12,967 nucleotides of DNA, from positions 1 through 12,967 of the forward strand of contig CANQXM010000031.1 of the NCBI GenBank assembly GCA_947627835.1, written 5' to 3'. The translations under genes and the position numbers were made by a program. Positions 7,386-12,708 of the stretch are shown here, one piece after another (the first letter of the stretch is position 1; every line of letters begins with the position of its first letter). The DNA is from an uncultured Bacilli bacterium (lineage in GTDB: Bacteria; Bacillota_I; Bacilli_A; RF39; UBA660). Below the pieces are notes generated by a model. The model worked only from the letters and a program-made list of their open reading frames with translations, was not told the DNA's origin and searched no databases.

Positions 7386-7688
7386 ATGAAAGCTATTTTT
7401 GTAACTGGTGGAAAACAATACTATGTTCAAGAAGGCGATACCATTTATGTTGAAAAACTCGATCAAGAAGTAGGTAGTGAAGTAACTTTTGATACCGTTT
7501 TATTTGTAGATGGTATTTCTGGAACCCCATACGTTGAAAATGCGAAAGTGGTATGTAGTGTAGAACACCATGGAAAAAGAAAAAAGATTGTGGTATTCAA
7601 ATATCGTCCAAAGAAAAAATATCGGAAAAAACAAGGACATAGACAACCATATACCAAATTACTTGTTAAAAAAATTGAAGTGAAATAA
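7386..7688 (+). CDS. rplU: 50S ribosomal protein L21
   Basis: A 100-residue large-subunit protein that binds 23S rRNA next to L20. It is recognised from MKAIFVTGGKQYYVQEGD at the start, the central VLFVDG, and the basic tail FKYRPKKKYRKKQGHRQPYTKL (about 75-95), all typical. Length is normal. ATG 7386 follows AGAAGGAGG (7371-7379) by six bases. An out-of-frame ATG at 7381 opens only a two-codon frame and is too close to the ribosome site. It is the first gene of the rplU-ysxB-rpmA operon, with a regulated leader. Confidence 0.98.
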   Translation: MKAIFVTGGKQYYVQEGDTIYVEKLDQEVGSEVTFDTVLFVDGISGTPYVENAKVVCSVEHHGKRKKIVVFKYRPKKKYRKKQGHRQPYTKLLVKKIEVK

Positions 7689-7690
7689 CG

Positions 7691-8005
7691 ATGATAACGG
7701 TTCAAATTAAAAAGACGAATCATAACTATCAAATAAAAATGAAAGGTCATGCAATGTTTGCAGATTATGGAAAAGACATCGTCTGTGCCGGAGTATCAAG
7801 TATTTTGACAACAACAGTAAATGCGATTCTACGCCTTGATGCCAAAGCCATCGAATATAGTCATACCAAAGAGGGATTTGAACTCGAAACCAAAAAAGAG
7901 AACCCAACGATCGAAATATTACTTGAAAATATGATTTCGTTATTAAAAGAATTGGAAGAAAGTTATCCAAAAAATATAAAAGTGGAAAGCGAGGAAGAAA
8001 GATGA
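7691..8005 (+). CDS. prp: Ribosome-processing cysteine protease Prp (YsxB)
   Basis: A 104-residue cysteine protease that, in Firmicutes, removes the N-terminal extension of ribosomal protein L27. The catalytic pair is visible as the histidine of KGHAMFADYG (H20) and the cysteine of DIVCAGVSSI (C32), the family spacing. Helices with NAILRLDA and ENMISLLKELEE complete the small fold. It starts two bases after the rplU stop, and its TGA overlaps the rpmA ATG (ATGA), so the protease and its substrate are translationally coupled. This rplU-prp-rpmA order is conserved in Firmicutes. Confidence 0.95.
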   Translation: MITVQIKKTNHNYQIKMKGHAMFADYGKDIVCAGVSSILTTTVNAILRLDAKAIEYSHTKEGFELETKKENPTIEILLENMISLLKELEESYPKNIKVESEEER

Positions 8006-8289
8006 AACTCATGAAATTAAACCTACAATTATTCGCACACGTTAAAGCGCAAGGTTCCACACAAAATGGCCGTGATTCAAGAGGACGCCGTTTGGGAGCC
8101 AAAGCAAGTGATGGCGAACTTGTGAAAGCAGGAAGCATTCTTTATCGTCAAAGAGGAACCAAAATTTATCCTGGAAACAATGTAGGAATGGGAAAAGATC
8201 ATACATTATTTGCAAAAGTCCAAGGATATGTAAAATATGAAAGACTTGGAAAAGAGAAAAAGAAAGTAAGCGTTTACGAACAAAAGTAA
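8002..8289 (+). CDS. rpmA: 50S ribosomal protein L27 with Prp-cleavable N-terminus
   Basis: A 95-residue ribosomal protein near the peptidyl transferase centre. After a short N-terminal extension (MKLMKLNLQLF) comes the mature start AHVKAQGSTQNGRDSRG and the family body (GSILYRQRGTKIYPGNNVG, DHTLFAKVQG). The extension matches the Prp consensus LNLQFF|A, with Leu for the first Phe. Cleavage is expected between F11 and A12. ATG 8002 is favoured because GAGGAAG lies seven bases upstream; a second ATG at 8011 would remove three residues but keep the cleavage motif. Confidence 0.97.
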   Translation: MKLMKLNLQLFAHVKAQGSTQNGRDSRGRRLGAKASDGELVKAGSILYRQRGTKIYPGNNVGMGKDHTLFAKVQGYVKYERLGKEKKKVSVYEQK

Positions 8290-8310
8290 ATGCTTTTTTA
8301 TTGCATTTTT
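8288..8310 (+). terminator. Intrinsic terminator of the rplU operon
   Basis: Stem AAATGC (8288-8293) with GCATTT (8303-8308), a 9-base T-rich loop and a trailing T tract. It overlaps the rpmA stop codon. The stem is short, so efficiency may be moderate. Confidence 0.6.
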
Positions 8311-8329
8311 GAAAAGTCCATACTAAAAT
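8302..8329 (+). promoter_or_regulatory. Candidate promoter for the 314-residue protein gene
   Basis: TTGCAT (8302-8307), a 16-base spacer and TAAAAT (8324-8329). The -35 box lies within the right arm of the upstream terminator. It is a moderate match only. Confidence 0.4.
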
Positions 8330-8367
8330 AAGACGCGTGATGAATAAGAAGAAAAAGAGGAAAGACC

Positions 8368-9312
8368 ATGGAAATAAAAACCAGAAAAGAAAGATTAAGT
8401 GATCTTCTTCATCTTGAACGCAATATTCTAAGAATTTATAAACGCATTATTACCTCAAGTCAAGAAAAGAATATTCCCAATCGGAACATTGCTCTTAGAG
8501 ATTTAGACCTCGCTGTCGAATTAGAAGAAAAATACATCGATGAAGTGATTCAAAATCAAGAAGTCGTGGAAAACGTTCAAGAAATCATGGAAATGCCGGG
8601 ATTTGTAAATGAAGACTGTCAAAATAGCCTTTTAGGTGAAAAAAAGGTAAATTTTCCAGCCATCCGACTTACAAATGCCTTAGTAAATCGCGGCTTAGAT
8701 CAATTATATGATTATACTTCAGATGATATCATTGTAATGGGTTGCGACATTCCAGAAAGTTTTCTTGATTTTATATATGATTGTATTCAAGACGAACAAG
8801 AAGAAAAAAAGAAAGCGCACACGGAAGAAGCAAGAATGAATGCCGTTATCAATTTATACTATCTATATCTTTTCCATAAGCATAAAAAAATGGATGCCAA
8901 AGCATACGATTATTACTACTGGATTATTTATTTAAATAAAGAATTAGAAAAACCATTAATGCACCGAGATTTATATCCAATTCCCAAAGAAAAAATAGAA
9001 CTTTTTTTAACCATTGAAGAGGGAATTACATTGCCAAGTGCAAAAACAAAAAGAAAATGGCAAAACACATACTATAAAAATTGGCTACTAGATTTTCAAA
9101 AACTAAAAAAAGGCTACCCACTAGAAAGAATTTCATACTATAATGCGTTATTAAGTTTATTATTGGTAGATGGAGAAACCCTCGAACATATTTTGTTAGA
9201 AATGGATCAATTAAAAGGATTTCCAGAAACGTATGAAAAATTAAAACAAGGCGTCAACACCGTCTTAAGTTATGAGGAAAAAACACTTCGTAAAGAAAAT
9301 GACAACTTGTAA
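8368..9312 (+). CDS. Hypothetical 314-residue helical soluble protein
   Basis: Not recognised. The protein is charged, predicted mostly helical, and has no signal peptide or clear membrane segment. An N-terminal part (1-80) is Glu/Lys-rich with short Glu-Glu-x-x-x repeats suggestive of helical pairing. A middle part (90-135) contains isolated cysteines (C84, C126, C139). A Tyr-rich stretch at 163-178 (YYLYLF, DYYYWIIY) and a C-terminal helical part follow. The start at ATG 8368 is supported by AGAGGAAAG just upstream. It occupies the spo0B position between rpmA and obg of Bacillus. I see no Spo0B-like His phosphotransfer motif with any confidence, and the protein is much longer than Spo0B. 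It is probably transcribed alone, running into the terminator at 9424-9451. Confidence 0.7.
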   Translation: MEIKTRKERLSDLLHLERNILRIYKRIITSSQEKNIPNRNIALRDLDLAVELEEKYIDEVIQNQEVVENVQEIMEMPGFVNEDCQNSLLGEKKVNFPAIRLTNALVNRGLDQLYDYTSDDIIVMGCDIPESFLDFIYDCIQDEQEEKKKAHTEEARMNAVINLYYLYLFHKHKKMDAKAYDYYYWIIYLNKELEKPLMHRDLYPIPKEKIELFLTIEEGITLPSAKTKRKWQNTYYKNWLLDFQKLKKGYPLERISYYNALLSLLLVDGETLEHILLEMDQLKGFPETYEKLKQGVNTVLSYEEKTLRKENDNL

Positions 9313-9328
9313 TGAAAAGCAATCTGCG

Positions 9329-9351
9329 GTAATATAATATTGTAATATAAT
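9329..9351 (+). promoter_or_regulatory. Tandem -10-like repeat, promoter candidate for the micro-ORF
   Basis: Two copies of GTAATATAAT (9329-9338 and 9342-9351), spaced 13 bases apart, each holding a TATAAT box. No good -35 is visible. They lie about 30-50 bases before the micro-ORF and may be alternative -10 elements or a repeated binding site. Confidence 0.4.
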
Positions 9352-9379
9352 AAAAGAGAGAAAAAGGAGGGGATTAACT

Positions 9380-9415
9380 ATGTCATGGTGGGAATGGCTT
9401 AGAAGATTCCTTTAG
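9380..9415 (+). CDS. Tryptophan-rich 11-residue micro-ORF
   Basis: ATG 9380 opens an 11-codon frame encoding MSWWEWLRRFL, ending at TAG 9413-9415. A near-ideal ribosome site, AAGGAGGGG (9364-9372), lies about seven bases upstream, better than those of most genes nearby. Three of the first six residues are Trp, followed by two Arg and hydrophobic residues, so the peptide would be short, amphipathic and membrane-active-looking. The frame is bracketed by a promoter-like repeat and a terminator, so it could be an autonomous peptide or small-RNA gene. It might instead be a leader peptide, but no tryptophan biosynthesis gene follows and no alternative antiterminator pairing is evident. Function unknown; translation is not demonstrated. 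Confidence 0.5.
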   Translation: MSWWEWLRRFL

Positions 9416-9420
9416 GAATC
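9405..9420 (+). other. Hairpin over the micro-ORF stop codon
   Basis: A perfect 6-bp stem, GATTCC (9405-9410) with GGAATC (9415-9420), and a TTTA loop. The TAG stop straddles the loop and right arm. It lies just ahead of the terminator hairpin. Confidence 0.6.
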
Positions 9421-9423
9421 AGT

Positions 9424-9451
9424 AGAGAGTACTTCGGTACTTTCTTTTTTT
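9424..9451 (+). terminator. UUCG-tetraloop intrinsic terminator
   Basis: Stem AGAGAGTAC (9424-9432) with GTACTTTCT (9437-9445), nine pairs including one G-U, closed by the very stable C(TTCG)G loop and followed by a run of Ts to 9451. It ends transcripts of the 314-residue protein and of the micro-ORF. Confidence 0.9.
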
Positions 9452-9468
9452 GTCAAGTTTTCGTCAAG
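9452..9468 (+). repeat. Direct repeat GTCAAG, 11-base period
   Basis: GTCAAG at 9452-9457 and 9463-9468, one helical turn apart, upstream of the CPBP-gene promoter. It could be a regulator site but is short enough to be chance. Confidence 0.3.
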
Positions 9469-9501
9469 ATTATGAAAAACTATTTCATCTAAAAAAACAT
9501 C

Positions 9502-9510
9502 TGCTACAAT
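9502..9510 (+). promoter_or_regulatory. Extended -10 promoter of the CPBP-like gene
   Basis: TGCTACAAT, an extended -10, 24 bases before ATG 9535, without a good -35. It lies after the UUCG terminator, so it probably initiates the two-gene unit 9535-10913. Confidence 0.55.
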
Positions 9511-9534
9511 AAAAATAAGAAAGTAGTTGAGAAT

Positions 9535-10188
9535 ATGAGTAAAGCAGAAACGCTATTAAAAGCCGTATCGGTTTATTTAATTTATTTTGTATATACCTAT
9601 TTTGGATCATACATTACCAGTTTATTTCCAAATTGGAATAGTAGCTATGTCATGATGGCCTTAGATATTTTATTTTTGATCTTCATGATTTACATGTATC
9701 AAAATAAAATGAGAGAAGACTTAAAAAAAATCAAAAAAGATTATAAGCCTTTAAAAGTCATTGGCATTACTTTACTAGGAGTCATCGCCATAGTAGCAGT
9801 AAGTATTGGCTTATCGATTATCAGTAGTATTTTACAAGTAGGAATTGATGAAAACACCAGTGCCATTCAGTCTATGCCACTCATCTATGCCATCTTTAAA
9901 ACCATGATATTTGGAAGTATTGCAGAAGAATTATTGTTCCGTGAATCATTAAACGAAAGCATTCAAAAAGACTATATTTTGGTGATTGTAAGTGCCATCA
10001 TCTATACAGCCATGAACTTTATCTTTTCAATGCAAACAATTTCCATCATGCAAATTCTTAGTTACTTAATTCCAGCCATCATTATTAGTACCATCTATGT
10101 CAAAAATAATCGCAACATCATCTTGGCAATGTTTGTAAAATTTGCATACAATCTAGTACCATTAACCATATTATTACTAGGAATTTAA
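9535..10188 (+). CDS. CPBP/Abi-family (CAAX protease-like) membrane protein lacking motif histidines
   Basis: A 217-residue protein with about six to eight membrane segments. The CPBP (Rce1/Abi) intramembrane protease family is defined by E-E-x-x-x-R, F-x-x-x-H and H-x-x-x-N/D. Motif 1 is intact (EELLFR, 131-136). The segment expected to be motif 2 reads YTAMN (157-161), with Asn for His. Motif 3 reads KFAYN (202-206), with Lys for His. Both metal/catalytic histidines therefore seem lost, and the protein is more likely a pseudoprotease or binding partner, comparable in principle to staphylococcal SpdC/LyrA. The start is supported only by a weak TTGAGA. The gene is followed after 32 bases by an exported small protein, probably in the same transcript. 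Confidence 0.75.
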   Translation: MSKAETLLKAVSVYLIYFVYTYFGSYITSLFPNWNSSYVMMALDILFLIFMIYMYQNKMREDLKKIKKDYKPLKVIGITLLGVIAIVAVSIGLSIISSILQVGIDENTSAIQSMPLIYAIFKTMIFGSIAEELLFRESLNESIQKDYILVIVSAIIYTAMNFIFSMQTISIMQILSYLIPAIIISTIYVKNNRNIILAMFVKFAYNLVPLTILLLGI

Positions 10189-10220
10189 TAAGAGAATAAA
10201 AGAAGAAAAAGGAGGGCAAA

Positions 10221-10913
10221 ATGAAAAAATATACCAAAGAAATTATTGCAATGATATTCATAATTGGTCTTGTCATTTCATCTGGTATGATGTTAACCAA
10301 AATTTTTGCCCCTCAAAACAAGGGAAAAATAGATACCCCAGTCCTCGCCGTAAATACCTCACCAGAAAAAACCAAAGTATCAAAATTAGAAACGGAAGAC
10401 TACTATTATTATATGGTAGAAGATCATGAAAGAAACTTAAGCTATTCATGGAAGTTTCAAAAAGATAAAAAAAGACAAATCTCGGTAGAAGAAAGCTTAA
10501 ATATTGATGTGGATTTACGATTATCTTTAGATGCTTTTACCAAAGATACCGAAGCCATTTCATCTCGTGTCGATCAAAAAAAATTAATCATTTCTTTTGA
10601 TCATCATGGCACACTTCCTCTAGAAGCCACGGTACGCATTAATGTAAGTGATAAATTTAAAGAACATGAACGATTATACTTATATTATTACAATCCAGAA
10701 AAAGATCAAATTGAATACATCGACCATAATGTGAAAGTAGAAGATGGTTACGTAGAATTTACAATCGATCACTGCTCCGATTACTTTTTAACAGGTGCCG
10801 TCGTCAATGATGCTGTAGGAAACCCGAAAAACATTAACTACATCATCATTGGCCTTATCGTAGTAGTATTTATCTTAGTAGCAGTTACCTTAGTACAATC
10901 CAAAAACAAATAA
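10221..10913 (+). CDS. Exported membrane-anchored protein with two terminal membrane segments
   Basis: A 230-residue protein with a lysine-containing N-terminus and hydrophobic segment (about 8-30), acting as signal or anchor. An extracytoplasmic region (about 31-200) follows, then a C-terminal membrane segment (about 206-226) with a short lysine-rich tail. There is no LPXTG motif. The outer region ends in LYLYYYNPEKDQIEYIDHNVK and then VEFTIDHCSDYFLTG (about 178-192). This resembles the beta-rich C-terminal unit frequent in clostridial and bacillar surface proteins (YYN...G.V.F.I.HCSDYVLT). A strong AAGGAGGG precedes ATG 10221. Function unknown; it may form a pair with the upstream CPBP-like protein. 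Confidence 0.7.
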   Translation: MKKYTKEIIAMIFIIGLVISSGMMLTKIFAPQNKGKIDTPVLAVNTSPEKTKVSKLETEDYYYYMVEDHERNLSYSWKFQKDKKRQISVEESLNIDVDLRLSLDAFTKDTEAISSRVDQKKLIISFDHHGTLPLEATVRINVSDKFKEHERLYLYYYNPEKDQIEYIDHNVKVEDGYVEFTIDHCSDYFLTGAVVNDAVGNPKNINYIIIGLIVVVFILVAVTLVQSKNK

Positions 10914-10916
10914 TAC

Positions 10917-10945
10917 AAGACTCCCTTTCGTGAAGTCTTTTTTTT
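10917..10945 (+). terminator. Intrinsic terminator after the exported protein gene
   Basis: Stem AAGACT (10917-10922) with AGTCTT (10934-10939), an 11-base loop and a run of Ts to 10945. The stem is short but the T tract is long. Confidence 0.65.
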
Positions 10946-10957
10946 CTTTTTAATTTT

Positions 10958-10966
10958 TGATAGAAT
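10958..10966 (+). promoter_or_regulatory. Extended -10 promoter of obgE
   Basis: TGATAGAAT lies just after the upstream terminator and 22 bases before ATG 10989. No strong -35 is visible. The predicted leader is about 16 bases and holds the ribosome site AAGAGGG. Confidence 0.5.
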
Positions 10967-10988
10967 ATCACTAGAGAAGAGGGCTTTT

Positions 10989-12263
10989 ATGTTTGAAGAT
11001 TACGTCAAAATGAAATGCGTTGCTGGTAAAGGTGGCGATGGTTGTACATCTTTTCGTCGTGAAAAATATGTCCCTATGGGAGGACCCGATGGTGGAAACG
11101 GAGGCAAAGGTGGAGATATTTGTTTTGAAGTAGACAAAGGACTAAAGACATTAATTGATTTAAAATATCATAAAATCATCAAAGCTCCGAAAGGCCAAAA
11201 TGGAAGTGGCAAAAATCAATACGGAAAAAGCGCTGAAGACGTAGTCATCAAAGTACCCCCTGGAACAACCATCATCGATGATGATACGGGTCTGGTATTA
11301 AAAGATTTACTAGAAGATCAGGATCGTTTTACCGTTGCCCGTGGCGGTCGTGGCGGAAGAGGAAACAAATCCCTAGCAACCTTAAGTGATCCAGCTCCTA
11401 CTTATAGTGAACTGGGAGAACCCGGCGAAACGACATACATTCGTTGTGAACTAAAAGTTCTTGCAGACGTCGGCTTAATTGGAATGCCAAGTGTTGGCAA
11501 AAGTTCTATTCTAAATGTCGTAAGTAATGCAAATCCCAAAATTGGTGCGTATCATTTTACTACCTTAAGTCCCAATTTAGGACTTGTAAAACAAAAAGAT
11601 GGAACCAGTTTTGTCCTTGCCGATTTACCAGGTTTGATTGAAAAAGCCAGTGAGGGAGTCGGTCTGGGAATCCAATTTTTAAAACATGCCATGCGTACCC
11701 GCATACTCATTCATGTGATTGATATGGCAGCCAGTGAAGGAAGAAAACCATGGGAAGATTACCAAATCATTCGTAAAGAATTAGAAAACTACAGTAAAAA
11801 ATTAGCTCAAAAAAAAGAAATCGTGGTAGCAAATAAAAAAGATTTGCCAACCTTTGCGGAAAATCTAAAAATATTTAAAGAAAAATATCCAGAATTAACG
11901 GTAATTAGTGTCAGTACCTTCACTAAAGAAGGAATCGATGAAATGGTAAAAACATGCAGTGATTTACTAAAAGAAACCATCCAAGAAGATCTCTACGAAA
12001 AAGAAGACTATGAAAGTACCATCGTCTATAAATTTCAAAATGAAAAACCTTATACCATTACTCATGAAGAAAACATCTGGCATATTAAAGGAAAAGAAAT
12101 TGAAAAACTCTTTTTAATGACGAGATGGGACTCGGAAGACGCCCAAAAGCGATTTGCTAGAAAACTTAAAAAAATGGGTGTTGAAGACGAATTAGAAGCC
12201 TTAGGTGCCAAACGGGGAGATGAAGTACAAATTCTAGATTACATCTTCATCTTCAAAGAATAA
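10989..12263 (+). CDS. obgE: Essential GTPase ObgE (CgtA)
   Basis: A 424-residue ribosome-assembly and stress GTPase of the Obg family. The N-terminal glycine-rich Obg fold spans 1-158, with VAGKGGDGCTSFRREKY and GGNGGKGGD. The G domain (about 160-330) has the P-loop GMPSVGKSS (165-173), FTTLSPNLG (switch I), DLPGLIE (212-218), NKKD (282-285) and SVS as the G5 position. The C-terminal OCT domain (about 340-424) has VYKF, WHIKG and the final ALGAKRGDEVQILDYIFIFKE. P-loop position 4 is Ser rather than the usual Asn of GFPNAGKS; this is a variant, not a defect. The order ribosomal protein L27, then other genes, then obg matches Bacillus. Its end overlaps the convergent DUF192 gene by 30 bases. 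Confidence 0.98.
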   Translation: MFEDYVKMKCVAGKGGDGCTSFRREKYVPMGGPDGGNGGKGGDICFEVDKGLKTLIDLKYHKIIKAPKGQNGSGKNQYGKSAEDVVIKVPPGTTIIDDDTGLVLKDLLEDQDRFTVARGGRGGRGNKSLATLSDPAPTYSELGEPGETTYIRCELKVLADVGLIGMPSVGKSSILNVVSNANPKIGAYHFTTLSPNLGLVKQKDGTSFVLADLPGLIEKASEGVGLGIQFLKHAMRTRILIHVIDMAASEGRKPWEDYQIIRKELENYSKKLAQKKEIVVANKKDLPTFAENLKIFKEKYPELTVISVSTFTKEGIDEMVKTCSDLLKETIQEDLYEKEDYESTIVYKFQNEKPYTITHEENIWHIKGKEIEKLFLMTRWDSEDAQKRFARKLKKMGVEDELEALGAKRGDEVQILDYIFIFKE

Positions 12264-12572
12264 AATATTGCCGAGTTGCAAAGACTTACTAGATAATTTA
12301 GGAAGTTCTAAAATACTAATTTTTTTAGAATTTCCTGGAATTCGAAGAATTTGATTTTTGGGTAAATTGCGATAAAGATAAATAATTTCTCTTCGTTCAT
12401 TCATGCCAACTACATCAATATTTTCCTTCATAAAGAAAGTATGAATAGAACTGCATTGTGGAAATAAAATGCCCGTAGAAATATTTTTCTGACCCATAAA
12501 TCCAAGAAAACGATCACGAAAATGCGTGGCAACCAAAATCGGAATCACGCGGTCTTTTAACCGTAAAATCAT
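12234..12572 (-). CDS. DUF192-family protein
   Basis: A 112-residue single-domain protein of the DUF192 family. Recognised elements are THFRDRFLGFMG (16-27, like R-x-x-GLMG), the central IHTFFMKENIDVVGMN (43-58, like the family H-x-F-W-M-K-N...D), and the ending ILELP...LQLGNILFF. The biochemical role of the family is unknown. AGGTGAGA (12582-12575) lies two bases from ATG 12572, and an extended -10 (TGCTATAAT) lies at 12596-12588, leaving a very short leader. It converges on and overlaps the 3' end of obgE. Unlike secreted DUF192 proteins it has no signal peptide. Confidence 0.8.
   Translation of the reverse strand: MILRLKDRVIPILVATHFRDRFLGFMGQKNISTGILFPQCSSIHTFFMKENIDVVGMNERREIIYLYRNLPKNQILRIPGNSKKISILELPKLSSKSLQLGNILFFEDEDVI
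12301..12335. other. Long hairpin downstream of obgE, inside the DUF192 gene
   Basis: GGAAGTTCTAAAA (12301-12313) pairs with TTTTAGAATTTCC (12323-12335), 13 pairs including one G-U, with a 9-base loop. There is no T tract after it on either strand, so it is not a classical terminator, but it could end or stabilise the obgE mRNA. Confidence 0.5.
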
Positions 12573-12587
12573 AATCTCACCTACTAA

Positions 12588-12596
12588 ATTATAGCA
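12588..12596 (-). promoter_or_regulatory. Extended -10 promoter of the DUF192 gene
   Basis: On the minus strand TGCTATAAT, with transcription expected from about 12581. The ribosome site would lie at the very 5' end of the mRNA. No strong -35. Confidence 0.5.
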
Positions 12597-12666
12597 AAGG
12601 AAATTGGGATTATGAAAAAAAGTTTGTCAAAAAAACAAATTAAGGATAGAAATCTGAATGCGGTTA

Positions 12667-12675
12667 TGGTATACT
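12667..12675 (+). promoter_or_regulatory. Extended -10 promoter of the TasA/camelysin-like gene
   Basis: TGGTATACT lies about 34 bases before ATG 12709. The ribosome site AAAGGGTG follows at about 12695-12702. Confidence 0.5.
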
Positions 12676-12708
12676 TTTTTTAGACTAGAAAATAAAGGGT
12701 GTATATTT

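Noticed and set aside
7381..7389. ATG AAA TGA mini-frame before rplU
   Set aside because: Only two codons and one base from the Shine-Dalgarno; most likely chance.
7463..7750. Minus-strand open frame across rplU
   Set aside because: Antisense to a ribosomal protein gene; no start signals.
7707..8138. Minus-strand open frame of 143 codons across prp and rpmA
   Set aside because: Antisense to two certain genes; composition is that of a reverse-complement shadow.
9380..9415. Classical trp attenuator
   Set aside because: No tryptophan gene follows and no alternative antiterminator pairing was found, so a standard attenuator is not supported.
10118..10300. Minus-strand open frame across the CPBP/exported-protein junction
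   Set aside because: Covers a strong plus-strand ribosome site and start; no support of its own.
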